A DNA stretch of 64,000 nucleotides from positions 183,242-247,241 of the forward strand of contig JAQGDQ010000346.1 of the NCBI GenBank assembly GCA_030141605.1. The letters are read 5' to 3'. This DNA is from Tubiluchus corallicola. Its lineage: Eukaryota; Priapulida; Priapulimorpha; Priapulimorphida; Tubiluchidae. Position numbers and translations under genes: made by a program. Numbering within the stretch: the stretch's first letter is position 1; the number at the start of each line of letters is the position of its first letter. Positions 1 to 12,252 of this stretch are shown here, piece by piece. The notes below the pieces were generated by a model, which saw only the letters and a program-made list of their open reading frames with translations, was not told the origin of the DNA and did no database searches.

Positions 1-2637
1 ATTGTTTTATTTAATGATAGTGACAAAAATTGACTTCTAGGAGAATATCGCAGTATCAATCCTATTGCCGTGACAGCTAAACACGACTACTGGAAGTGCG
101 CAGATGTAACTTTTTTCTACTTGCATGTCTAAACGGCAACAATTTTACATGTTATGAAAAACACTTAAATTTACCAAGATTGCTGCTTTGAATAACGCTT
201 GTTAATTCGCTGAAATTGAACATGGACTTCTGCATTATGACACCAAGATAACGTAAAAATGATATTACGTTTGCATAACTCTAATATTCCTACCACATAA
301 CTTGGTCTTTTTACCTTCCAATATGCGTATAATCGCATATGAGCTACGAGCTCATTTCTACTAAACCCTTGTATTAATCAATTAAGCTTGGGTTTGGGGG
401 CATAAATAAGGTCACAGGAAACAAAGACACGATTTTTCCTATGGTTATGGTTAGGAGTATTTCGTTTATATTTGTGTTTTTTCTGTGACTTTTTACATGG
501 ATTCGCCTAATAGATTGATGGGTGTTGAGAAAACTACTTCTGTCGGTTTTTAAGCGTCGTACTGTATTTAGCTGTTTCATGGAGGACAGATGTATATATA
601 TGAATCCAGAAGTTGTCAAGACTCTTCTACCAGCTTAGTACCTCATCATAGAAGACTGTGATAAATTGTAAATAAGTTCGGTACTGCCACATGAACCATC
701 ATAATAAGTAGGCCCTGCTTTAGATTTAAAATAAAGCACATTTACACAGAACCTGATTATGATTTCTAAATAATCGCCCCAAGAATAGTTTAATATATTT
801 GCCGGGAAGACACTTCAAAGATGGATGAAAAAATGTTGCAAACTTGACAGAAATCAATTTGATGCTTTGTGAATTCTTCAGGGTGATTTACTGCCAAAAA
901 AATCCCAGACGCTGTGACAACGTTGACAAATGTTTCTTTAATTTGTTAATAACAACCCACTAATACAAAACTTAGCCAATGGCAGTTGTTGCAGCTACGG
1001 TATTTTTAACAGCACATATAGCGACAGTTAGGCCTAAATTGCTGGAATTACTCATTGTATAAGCACTACGTGCTTAAACACAGAAAATGTTTGATTAGCA
1101 ATTTAGTCAAATTAGTCTGCCAAAACACAGGAATCTTGTGCTAATCATTCAGAATTCGGACAAAAACTACGCAACTCATAACTTAACTCACAAGGTCGGC
1201 TGCTAATTTTTTCTTTTCACTGTGTTGGGCCAACACTAGGTTACATCGTTCCAAAATTATAAGGTTACAGCATTCCATTGTTGCAAATCTGTGTAAGAAC
1301 TGGCTTAAATTAGTTTGGAATGTGAAGCATTCGGTTACTCTCATACTGAATCTTTTCTGGCTAACTCCTTGAATATATTATTTAGAGACCGTTTATCGTT
1401 GTCATGGAATCCGTTTTTTCGTGAATATGTCTTTAGAAGGCGATTTGTCGTTGCTGTGAAGTCCATTGGAGAGCGAGAGAGAGAGGGGGGAAGAGAACGG
1501 GTGAGAGAGAAAAAGAGAGAGGAGGAGAGAGTAAAAACAAAAAGCTGTTAAAGAACAAAGAAAAAGAAAACGGATATTTTTTCAAGTACAAGGTTTGAAT
1601 TTTAAATGTACTACCATATATGCTGTAATGACAACCAGTATAATTTAACTACTATAACACTCGACCAAGTTAGTTTTAAGTTTAAGTTTGAACTTTTAGT
1701 ACTAATTTAACGCTTTATGTATATTGCTGGATGTCATCATGGCATTAATGGCTGTACATTTAAAATTTAGATCTTGATCAATATATTTTGGGTATATTCT
1801 AAATAAAAAACGCCGGTTACGCTACCTGCAAGTCCCGAGGTAGTATATCGCTTATTTGCTCAGATCGCCCGGACGACATATTTTTATCCACGTAATTATA
1901 GTCTGAATAAAAATCGGCTCCACAATATTCGTGGTATTTCAACTGGAATCGATGCTAAATTTACTTTTAAGTGTGCTGCTTTCTATTTATCACGACAAGG
2001 GCGATAGAACTAAGCGAATCATTCGTAGTAATCAATCATTAGCAATCATTAAGTACCACATCTAACAACCCATATCGATCACAGGAATAAGACCGAATAA
2101 AACAGTCCAACTGATGTAGTTTACGACAAGGGTTATTTGGATCAAAACATCACAGTCTAAATCTCTTTCTAATTGCCTGCTGGTATTTATACCTGAAATA
2201 CAGTTTTATGGCATTTATTGTAACGGTTATTCGTGCGTATGTAGTCATAATGATACAAAACTGACCCGGTATACTGTAGGATTGTTAACTGTAATTATCA
2301 GATTTATACTTTGTTAATTCGGAACTTGTTTATACAGCAGTATTATTTAGTCCTGGAGTGCACAATTGCAGATAATCCTTATAGCTATTGCCTATTTGAT
2401 TAATATGTAATTATAGCGTGTCTGGCAACACTACAGAGTGGAAAGAGCTCGCTAGATTGTTGGTGGAACTAGCCTCGGCTAAAATTGGCTAAAATATTAT
2501 TGAAGAAAAGCACTAGCTTATATAACGCTGAAGCTAAAATCACTTGTGTTTAATATGAATAGTCTTCTAAATTTTAACCTGTTGTAGCTAACTAAACCAA
2601 CAGATATTAGCCTGTCCAATAGTACTATGCAGGGTAC
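1..2637. other. No gene seen
   Basis: AT-rich unique sequence apart from the GA tract. An 81-codon minus-strand frame at 374-619 has no recognisable features. Confidence 0.6.
1469..1533. repeat. Purine (GA)n tract
   Basis: GA-rich low-complexity stretch of about 65 bases. The 78-codon frame across it is incidental. Confidence 0.9.
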
Positions 2638-2645
2638 CCAGAAAC

Positions 2646-3024
2646 CAGTGGCGGGACCCAGGAACCGGAGCATGTGAGGAAATTTGCTTCACAGTCCAAG
2701 CAGCGTAATGTTTAGCTGTTGTGCGCATGCACACATGTCTGAGATAAGACGCTGTGCTTTAGCTAGAAAGAGTACTGTCGCTGTACGTGTTGTCAGTTGT
2801 CACGTATTCTTGAACTACGACAATTTAGGCTGTTCGTAAGAAAACAATATTTTTTGTTTGGGAGTTTATCAAGTATAAGTATAAATGAGTTAGTTTGTTT
2901 AAAATTTAAATTAAAACTTTAAATTACACATCTTTGTTTCGTTTTACACACAGTATTAAAACAATGGCTAAAAAATGATTAATTTTGCAGCACCCCGACT
3001 AATTTTAGCTACAAGCCGCGACTG
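2646..3024. mobile_element. hAT-type MITE, copy 1 (379 bp)
   Basis: Ends are CAGTGGCGGGACC... and ...AGCCGCGACTG, flanked by a perfect 8-bp target duplication CCAGAAAC (2638-2645 and 3025-3032). Eight-base duplications with CAGTGG ends mark hAT. The interior matches copy 2 at 57968-58432 (GTTTAGCTGTTGTGCGCATG, AGTACTGTCG, GACAATTTAGGC, CAGTATTAAAACAATGGCT). There is no transposase, so it is non-autonomous. Confidence 0.92.
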
Positions 3025-5950
3025 CCAGAAACGATTAACCACCTTCTGTATAGACGCCACCGAAAGACAAAAACCGCCACGGAAAAGAACGTAATTTTGG
3101 TTTCGAATAACAAATGTTTATTTTTGAAATCTTATACTGACGGTAGTACCAGCTCTGCTGGCCGTTTAATTAATCGGTGGGGAAAAATGTTTCGCCGAAA
3201 TTGGTACTCAATCACTTCGCCGATTCTTTCTTGATTGTTTGTTACTGGAGATAATAGGATTAGACTGTTATGATACAAATAAAAATTATAAAATATACGT
3301 TTGTTTCTACTTGTGATAACTTCTCAGTCTTGCGGCTCTATCATTTCTCGATACCCTTCACATTTATTTCACCTTCATTATTTTTGGATCGCAGGTTAAT
3401 GATACCTAAATAAAAGCATCTTAACACTCAGTTGCGCAAATAAAGTGCCAGTGGTTTTAGAGTCCGTGCACTTTGTGCTTACTTGCTACCAACTACTGCC
3501 TATTTGCAAATAGTTAATTCCATACAGACTTCACCCTTGGAGAGATCACGTAATAACACCATTGTAATCTAGTAATTTAATGCAGTGCACGATTCAATAT
3601 CCAATAATAGACATATATATTTGTAGTTAACAGTCACATACGATTAGATATAAACTTGTTTCCCGGAAGAATCACTTTCTAAATAATTAAGAGGAGCCTT
3701 GGTGCGTTTGGCCCATGGCATAAACACGTGCCCGTGGCAGATGAATGGAAGCAAATATTATAGGAAACAACATTACAAATTGTTTACCTTTCCATACAGT
3801 TTTAGCTCAATTGTTGGTGCTTGAACATTTGGACCACTAGTTAGTACACTACAAACAGTTTGCTAATAATACCATTAAATACCCCGTACACTTCATTTAC
3901 CAATTTTTGTGCTGGTCACCGACACTTCTGAATGACCTTTAGTTTAATACCGAGCTGTAATTCAATACATTCTAGTAAACCACTACCGGACAAACATATA
4001 TGATCTACATTATCACATTTTATTAATTTATAAACTGTGCTTTTAAATCGTAAATATTCATGGTTTCTGGTTACTTAGTTTACCACAGATTCAAGATCAG
4101 TTTTATCTCATATGGTCTATTTAATTTCTAAACATAAGTTTGGACTCATTTTAATTTATTTCTTTCATGTATCTTGTAACAGTGCAATAGTGCTCATCAC
4201 TATATGTTCTCCTTGCTTATTCTTTTAAAAAAATCTATTTTATAATTTTATGCTCTGCTCTGCTGAATTCAACCTTTTGGTTGTGATGATAAGTAAACTT
4301 ATTATATAATGTAAAAATTAATTATTACACTAAATTGATATTACAATGTAGGACTGATATTACAAACGCTGAACGTACGCAGAAATGGAATATTATTATC
4401 AATTCGTCCAGCTATTTAACGGACTGAAATTAGGGACTTGGGAAAAGTGACGCAACGATAAAACTTTCGTCATAGGTTTCGATTTTTGTGCCTTCTCAAT
4501 TTCCGTGCCCCTCAATTTAAAAGAAATATACAAAATTTTAATGCGGAAGTACTAGTAATTGGGAACTAAGGCCTCATGGTAGCTACTAGGCTGAAATTAC
4601 TTTTGTATCCCAGATAAACGAACAAGAAGGTCCGAAAAATACAAAAACAACTCTAATCTCATTATTTGACATTAACAGTGTTAGCCCAATTACTATGCAG
4701 AGGTTAAATTCAATTATTGGGCTAATTGAACGAAAAGTTAATACTATGGCATTTTACCGTTACGTAACTGTCACAGTTAACACGCACAACTGTTACAGAG
4801 CTGCAATCCATGAGCGAGGTACGTGAACGGGTTAAGAAAAATCAGCAAACTGTAACAAGTACCGCTGACTCTAACAAAAGAAAGAGAAAACAGTTTTCAA
4901 GGCAATAAGCCTGCGCGCGTGATTTGTATTCATATCCCCTTACAACCTAAAATACGATGATTATACTGTACGGACAACATTCAGATAATGGCTTGTAAAA
5001 ACCTACAAAAGCCTGTCATTATATGCTCTAAAAACTCCACAAATTTCTCCAGAAATCACGCTTAAACGCCCCCCTTTTTGGATACGCCATGTTTGCCTGC
5101 AAATTTGTGTAATAATTACAAGAATGAATTAACAACAATAAAGACAGGCTGTTTAAGGAGTGAAATAATCGATAAAATACTTTTTATGTTGAATTTCATT
5201 TCGGATATCATTGTCAAGCGAATTCATTGGCTACTACAAGAAAATCAGTCTATAAGATTTTTAAAATCAGTCTGCTAATGTCTATAAAATATGTAGACGG
5301 TCACTGAACAGTGAAAAATCTGGTGGAAAAAACAAGAAACCGAAACCATATAGCTAAAAATTTGTACAAAGTGTTTATGCTTTATCGTTTAAACATTTTA
5401 CGTGTATATGTAATTTCAATTTAAAATAGTTACAGAATTTCTTAAATTAAAATGCTGAAATCGTAGTGGCCGTGCAGCAAATAAAATATAGTAACAAAGT
5501 TGTGACAGAAATCTAAGTAGCAGAGCTTTGTTACAAAAACATCTGCGACCCCCCAAGTGTTCGTTACTGCATTGTGGATTTAAACTGTCTCGGGACAACG
5601 ATCCATGCAGCATAGTTGATATACAGGGCTACTTTGCTATTTTATTTTCAAATTTTGTTTAGATAGCCTCTCCCCAAATGAATGAAACCGGAATTGTACA
5701 GTCTTCTACAGGTGTTCCTTATATGCGTCTTTGGATGTCATGCATCACTACCTATACACATGGCTTCCTCAAATTTTTGCCGTCTGGCTTCATTTGATAA
5801 AAGCTAATCCGCTATGTACAGCACTTATACTTTGAACTTAAATTAAATTTTCTTTAATTATTATATGATATTTTTGATTCTTCAGACAACTTTTGTTTGA
5901 AAACGCAGCTACTGAGTATCACACTCTCAGAAGGATTTAAGTTTATTATG

Positions 5951-6010
5951 ATAAATGCAAAAAATACATAAATTGGCGGTCAATGCAAGAAATACATAAA
6001 TTGGCGGTCA
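5951..6010. repeat. Direct tandem duplication, ~28-bp unit
   Basis: AATGCAARAAATACATAA then ATTGGCGGTCA is present twice with one mismatch. Confidence 0.85.
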
Positions 6011-6530
6011 CACCTAGGGAAACCAGATCTCTAGTTGTATGGAAAATCAAGAAACAACTTAAATTTGGTTCCTGGAATTCTAGTTTTAAACAAATATCTT
6101 GCTAATTAGAAAGGTAAAGTCGTTGTTTTCAATTCTCAAAACAAAATTTTGGCTATTTCAAAAAACAGTCATAGCTCTTTGAATAAAAAAAAATCAAATT
6201 AGCTCCTTATAAGCCAAAAAACATAATTCCTATTATATTTTTTAAATTACTAGCATTTTTATTGAACAGAAGCACACCTGTACTTATTTTAAAAATATTA
6301 AATTCAATCATTAATTAATGAAAGATCTAATTTCCAATAATTTTTAACGAAAAATGAAACAACAAACAACTGATTTATTGCTTATTTAGCCTTTCTGAAA
6401 CAGAAATAAATCTAGACAAATTCACAACTACTAAGCAATTAACTAAAAAAACTTACCTATGTATGAGCGCCATTCCAACAGGTGGAATCCAGTAATTTTA
6501 ACACGTCTCCAACGCACTGTCTAAACTCAC

Positions 6531-6720
6531 CGCTGTAGGCCTGCCACTAAAAGGCGAATGTAGGTCGTAACATACTCTACATACCATACCAGCGACGACA
6601 CGATTGGCTAAACGGTGTCACATGACGCAACAAGGTAACCAATCGCGTGGCGTTTTTTCCTATTTCACTGTTTTGGAAAGTGAAATTTCATACCATTTCA
6701 TGGTCACACTTTCACTTCAC
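6531..6720 (-). promoter_or_regulatory. Promoter-like segment with strong splice donor (minus strand)
   Basis: Within 130 bp of locally GC-richer DNA are two CCAAT-type boxes in opposite orientation (GATTGGCT and AACCAATCG), an E-box GTCACATGAC and a TGACGCAA site. About 75 bp downstream on the minus strand is a consensus donor CAGCG|GTGAGTTT (exon end 6531). This looks like the promoter and noncoding first exon of a gene extending leftwards, but no coding exon was recognised. Confidence 0.35.
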
Positions 6721-7487
6721 TCCTCTGCGCATCCACTGCTCAATGTTCAGAAGCTAATTTAAATGGCTATAAGGCGCATTCCAAGCTCAGACTCAGACAT
6801 GAAGTTCATTGCCGACTGGACAGCCAAATGTAAAAAACGACAATAACTCCAAGCAGGGGTGATCTTCTTTTCTTAGCATCCTATGCAGCTGTGCTATAAC
6901 GAATGAGTTTTTCAGTTGTCTGCTTGCAGTTAAAGAGCTAACATTGCGGGGTGTATTTGTACAAAATCAATTAACCAGACCTACTTTATAGCCAAAACTA
7001 TGCACTAAATGACAAACTATATGAGAAAAAATTCTAACAGAGCTGCCTCTATAAAGGCTTTTAGTAATAAAGAAACAGTCACCAGACAGCATGTCATGTC
7101 CATGGCTTTTATAAATTGTTATTGACAGCTGTTATAAATTTGCAGGGCAATAACATAAACAACAGACGAACTTTTAATTGCACGTTGTAAAACTATAGGG
7201 ACGCTTTCTTTTGTTAAGCAAAATAGGTTGCCTTTCAAATGACTTGGGTCTGTCTGTACAAGGTTATTTCATGATAATGGCTGACTTGAACAATTGAAAG
7301 CAAGAAAATCGTACTTCTGATTTCCAGTAAAAATCAAAAAGTCTGTTGCAGTTGTACAATTATCATTATACAATCCTCCATTGCTAATTAAATCATGTGC
7401 AAGTCAATATTGTTAATCAACATTATTGCAATTAATGACTGCATTAGAAATGAAAATAAATATAATTACATATAATGACTATTTGGA

Positions 7488-7555
7488 TTCATCTATCTGG
7501 GATTCGAACCCGCGTTTTATTCGTTCTAGGAAGTTTACTAACCACAATGTGACAG
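7488..7555 (-). mobile_element. tRNA-like SINE head
   Basis: The minus strand has GTGGTTAGTAAAC (A-box-like) and a perfect B box CGGGTTCGAATCCC about 30 bases later. The T stem pairs only partly and there is no acceptor stem, so this is a tRNA-derived SINE or pseudo-tRNA. Confidence 0.45.
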
Positions 7556-8203
7556 ACTTAATGTGAAATTATCTTACATCTTCGGCGATAAAAATATAGT
7601 AGAAGATTAAATTATTTTGAATCGTAAAAATTTAAAATTTGTTAAAGAAATTTCATTTTGCAAAAAAAATTTCGTATGTGTGACATTTTTGCAATAATAA
7701 AATAAAGTTATATGAACAAGTAGATAATTATGTAAGTATTTAAACAGCTATATTATTTTACGTGATTTATTTGATTGTGAAAATGATAGCCTCTCGTGAG
7801 CCCAAGTCTATTTACATTGACCTTATAAATCGTTTTAAATGATACGCGAAGTTGTGATTGACTGTCTGTGAACAAGTGAGACCTAAATAAACTTTCCTCT
7901 AATCTCAAGCAAGTAATGTACGCAAAACTTAGCCATCAGCAGAAATGCTGCAGAAATAGTAAATAAATAAGTAAAGAATAAAAACAAGTACTTTTTGCCA
8001 TTTTACCTCTATGTGCAGACCGTTTTAGATTTGATGATATACGTATGCTTAAGATTTTGAAAGAATCTCATCCACAACCACTTTGTCATAAACCAAATTT
8101 TCGGTCATGAAAATTTTCTGAAATGAACAATTATTATTTTTTGTTTCGATAATATTTAAATTCAAATATTTAAACACCATCACAGGTCTAAAGCATCGCT
8201 TCT

Positions 8204-8509
8204 ATGGTAAACCGTGATGGACTGAAGAGATTTCCATTTTTACACACTTCAGTTGCTCTGCAAGCCGTGATCCGGTATTCAGGCTCTGCTCAATGTGGTT
8301 GTGGCTGGGACGGAACGTATCTATTTACCTTAATCCTCTGCGGTGAGACATGCGACCCGGCAGAGATGCCTTGGCCGCGTTCAGTAAATCGTCAGAGTCG
8401 ATATGGCAGTGGCCACCTCTCAGAAGCAGCTTTCCGAGCCCTCATCCATCCTTTTTCTGAACAGGATCAGCACTGCTTAGCTAGCGCAAACCGTGATCAC
8501 TCGCCCTAA
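8204..8509 (+). other. Unrecognised 101-codon frame in a GC-richer island
   Basis: The frame starts at an ATG and contains several Cys/Trp (AQCGCGWDG, LCGETCDP). Its GC content is clearly above the flanks. No family was recognised, there are no obvious splice sites, and it may be part of an old repeat. Confidence 0.15.
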
Positions 8510-8959
8510 ACTGCGGAAAGTGCAAGCAATTATGTTAGCGGACAAAAATTATTGTAGTAAAAACATACGTGTTGTCTAAACTGCTCTGACCAATAGCCGC
8601 GCTAGACAGCGCCATATAAATAAGTTAACATTGACATAAAATTTGCCGCACGTTTTGTGGACTGCAACTGGTACCTATGAAATTTATTCAGAACTGGCCT
8701 GTGTCGCCACCTATGGCAGAAAGTGAAGTATAAAATACAAAATTATTTAGTGTGTGTAGTCGACAATTGAGAATAAAATATTATAAAATGTTTGTTAACT
8801 ATTCATGACGTTGGCACAATATATTGACATACATTAATAAATATATAAATACAGCAATAATAAGCAGTTAAACACGCGAATCAATGACGTATTTACCTCC
8901 TCTAAGGAGTTTATACTTCCATCGCGGTTGGTTTTTTGATTGTCTGTTTGTCATGCATG

Positions 8960-9037
8960 CAGTCAGTCAGTCAGTCAGTCAGTCAGTCAGTCAGTCAGTC
9001 AGTCAGTCAGTCAGTCAGTCAGCCAGTCAGTCAGTCA

Positions 9038-9101
<64 letters not shown>

Positions 9102-9262
9102 CTCTGTTTGTTTCTCCATCCTTTCGTTCGACTGTCTTTGTTTGTGTTTGCCTGTATGAGTGTGTGTGTGTGTGTGTGTGTGCATGTGTGTGCGCGTGTG
9201 CGTGCGCGTGCGTGTTTGTTTGTTTGTTTTTTCGCTTGCTTGCTTGCTTGTTTGTTAGTTTG
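8960..9262. repeat. Compound microsatellite (CAGT)n(CTGT)n(GT)n(TTTG)n(CTTG)n
   Basis: Five successive motifs in about 300 bp, each a one- or two-step change of its neighbour. All frames are open because the period is four, which gives spurious VSQSVSQS-like proteins. Confidence 0.97.
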
Positions 9263-10539
9263 TTAACAGGATTACGCATAACTGTTTCACAAATTTTTAT
9301 GAAGCAGGGAAGGAAGCTTTCGAGAGTGACAATGACCGATTAAAAATTGCGAAAAAAAATATAAAAAAATTATTGCATAATTATAATCCTGTACGAGAAA
9401 TTTCTGTGTGACATGACAAAAGAGCACCACAGAAAAATTACAAAAATGCAAGCGTGCGTGTCATAATTCAGATCAATGGATGACGTTGTTTCCTAAGGCA
9501 GTGTGTAGTTTAGTAAATCTATTCATGTTCTTTCTTTCGTTTATTAATTTATTTAATTTATTAATTCATTTCATTTATTGTAAGGAAACGTGTCATTATA
9601 GAAAACAACCATGAAAAAGTATAGTTTGAGTGCAATACAAAGAAACAAAAATATTGTAGGGCTATATTTGGGCTAATGATTAAACTAACGTTAAATTAAT
9701 AAAATGTAATGCTGGCAAGGCAATACAGTGGATCTCCAAGGCCTTTATCTACAGCAGATTCAAACTCTGACCTGTAGTAGTAAAAACCACGAATCACGTG
9801 CACACCTGAATTTGTTAAAACGGAAGGTCTAATGTAGATTGTTGCCAGTGGTCAATGACGTTCTCTGCAGTGTTTTCCTTGGCCAGCGCTGTTGGCCTGG
9901 GTTTGCCGGAACGGTTCGATTGAGTCGTCTCTCCTATGGTCGACATTTCGGTACCTTGATTATGTAATGTGCTTAATAATAAATCGATAATTCAATTCGC
10001 TTATTAGATTTCATAATTTTTTAGCTTAAAGGTTTGCTTAGCTTAAGCGTAAACATATGCAATGCAACACAACTTCCTTTTGGGCCGCAACGCCATCCTC
10101 CCTACGTCCGTTGTAGACGGATGTCATAGTTGGGCAATCCAATACAATGCAACATTAAATTACAAATTGATGTTCTAAAAACATGCAAACTCAATAAATT
10201 TCAGAATATTTATTAGAAAAATCACATGAAAGTTAAAATCTTATTTTTTAAAATATAAAATAGCACTAATATTAACTAAAATAGTTTTTTTACTTGATTT
10301 ATGTTAGTAAGTAAGAAACACTTAAATAAAAAATAAAGAAACATACGCATAAATTAGCTTGAAATTTATTAAAAATAATAATCAAAACTAACCATTAAAC
10401 CTAAGCCCTATTAGCATGAAAGCTTGAACACTTTTTAGCTCTTGATTAGCCTGTAGAAAACTTTTTAAATCACATACTTTGAATTAATTATAAGTGATAT
10501 TGTACAAGAAACTGTTCGTTCCCTTTTACTGTTAGCAAT
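9263..10539. other. No gene seen
   Basis: AT-rich sequence with no repeat or frame that I can classify, leading up to the LINE fragment. Confidence 0.55.
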
Positions 10540-11040
10540 GGTGTTAGGGAGGGTGGCATTCTATCGCCTTATTTCTTTAATGATGACCCGAATGTTAAAC
10601 TGCTTCGTGTAGTGTGGGTTGTGCCACTGACACAACCTTTATTAATCATCAGCGAACGAAATTCGAAGCATTCCAGTTCAAGTACCTGAGGATGCACACT
10701 CCGGATTAGATGGCAGGAACAGGTCACTAATCAGGAAGTGGCAAACAGGGCACAAATAAATGCACTCAGTGATGAACCTAGAAGTAGGAGCTTGATTTGG
10801 ATTGGACATGTCCTACGGGGGGGGATTCTAGAATGACTGTGAGACGGCGATGGAGTGGACACAGGAAGGAAGAAGGGCGAGATCAGCGTGGAGAAAACCA
10901 GTGGAGGCAGAAAGGAGTTATGCAACATGATGGAACTGGAGCGAGGTCAAAATAGTGCCACCAAACCACAAGAGGGTTTAACAAGGAAAACACCTGGAGA
11001 GAGATGAAATCGCCCAGAAGCAGTTTCACGGACGATCATC
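10540..11040 (+). pseudogene. Decayed LINE reverse-transcriptase fragment
   Basis: Frames read GVREGGILSPYFFND (RT block before the catalytic loop). After an internal deletion come IRWQEQVTNQEVANRAQ, SRSLIWIGHVLRGG, then, shifted, EWTQEGRRARSAWRKPVEAE. The order matches the C-terminal part of non-LTR retrotransposon RT proteins (I-R-W-Q-D ... R-W-x-G-H-V ... T-W-R-R). It has frameshifts, a stop and no YADD segment. It abuts the left limit of the duplicated receptor block. Confidence 0.8.
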
Positions 11041-11289
11041 CATCTATTTTACAACAAGGCTTATGCTGCTTAACTTTAGTAACCGAGCACCCACAAATGA
11101 TCTCTCATATTATTCTTTTCGCAAACGAAAACACAAATAAACGTAAATACAAAATAGTGTAATGTACAAATAGAAAAAGAATGCAGCCTAAAAACAATAA
11201 AATTATATTTTTTCAAACTTTTAGCAAGTTTCCTTATTTACGAACCTTTCTATCAAATCTGGGTCGTACCAGAAAATGGATACGGGAGA

Positions 11290-11692
11290 CACGAGCAACA
11301 TGAAGCTTGTGTGTGAACAACATGAAGCTTGTGTATGAGCAACATGAAGCTTGTGCTTACGAGAAGCATACATATGAACAATATGAATCTTTTGTGCTTA
11401 TAAGAACCTTATGCATGAAGAATATGAATTTTTATGTTTACAGGAAGTTTACACATGACAATCTGAAGCTTATGTGCTTACAGGAAACCTATGTACGTTC
11501 AATATGAAGCGTTTACACTTGCAAGAAGCTTGTATATCATCAATATGACGCTTGCGCGTTTACAAGAAAGTTTTGCAAGAACAATATGAAGCTTGTACGC
11601 TTACAGATAGCTAATATGTAAACAATAATGTGTGAATCTTGTGTGATTACAGGAGGCTTGTGTATGAGCAATATGAAGCTTGTGTGCAAAAA
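11290..11692. repeat. Minisatellite, ~40-bp unit (ATATGAAGCTTGTG / GCTTACAGGAAGCT)
   Basis: About ten degenerate units alternate ATATGAAGCTTGTG with GCTTACAGGAAGCTTGTG-like and TATGAGCA segments. It interrupts sequence 3' of gene A whose flanks (11126-11215 and 11820-11900) are contiguous in B (17620-17730). The expansion is therefore specific to copy A, within its 3' region. Confidence 0.8.
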
Positions 11693-11893
11693 GCAGATTT
11701 AGTAATACTTGACATGACACACTTCAATAAACCTGATTGGTATCTAAAAAGCATATATTTAGGGTTATCAAACAAAATCACTTAAATTGATAAACAGGGC
11801 TCGATCTGAGCAAGAGTGGTTGTACAATAAAGAAATTAATTTAAAATTAGCCCTAGCAAAAGCTTGCCTACACCGAAATGCAAATGTTTGGAT

Positions 11894-12041
11894 CTAAGAA
11901 TCCTGAGGTGTCTCTCCCAGGGCCACATGCACGTTAGGAACATTGCTTTCCTGTACAGCATCGAACTCGCCAGTGTCGCCAGTTAGTCTTATAACGTTTT
12001 CATTTTGGGTTTCAACGGCTAGTAACTTCGGATTGTTTTCA
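11894..12041 (-). pseudogene. Out-of-frame remainder of gene A tail
   Basis: Past the premature stop, the ancestral frame stays open to TAG at 11894-11896 and aligns with the end of B (LTGDTGEFDAV, NVHVALGE). Both ITAM-like tyrosines are replaced, by Phe and His, so the shift is not the only loss of signalling. Confidence 0.75.
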
Positions 12042-12252
12042 CTAGTTAAAGGTAGCGTTCGATTTTGTATCTAACTCCTTTGAAACGTACGTCTCAGTAC
12101 TTTCATCAGCATTTGCTCTCCTGTGCTCATTATCATTGTAAGCCAGTTCTTCAAAGACTGGTGGAAGACCAGGAAGATTCCTTTCTGGGACTTCCGAAGA
12201 GTAAATAACAGTTCCACCGTTAGTGTTTATGATTACGTTTCGCCGAGATCTT
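12042..12252 (-). CDS. Gene A exon 3: truncated cytoplasmic tail
   Basis: Acceptor TGTTATTAG and one base complete the split Val codon. Then RSRRNVIINTNGG, VIYSS and LPPVFEELAY follow the B tail, with Phe replacing the PPxY/YxxL tyrosine. The frame stops at TAG 12042-12044. Confidence 0.7.

Larger units (their letters stand above)
3033..8203. other. No coding gene seen
   Basis: Holds only the direct duplication at 5951, the promoter-like segment at 6.5-6.7 kb and the SINE head at 7.5 kb. Frames at 5078 and 5416 look incidental. Confidence 0.55.

Noticed and set aside
7488-7555. Functional tRNA gene
   Set aside because: The B box is perfect, but acceptor and T stems do not pair, so it is at most a tRNA-derived repeat.
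8940-9260. CRISPR-like array
   Set aside because: Pure tandem microsatellite without spacers, in eukaryotic DNA.
8884-9343. Several overlapping VSQS / CLSV frames
   Set aside because: Artefacts of the CAGT/CTGT/GT microsatellite.
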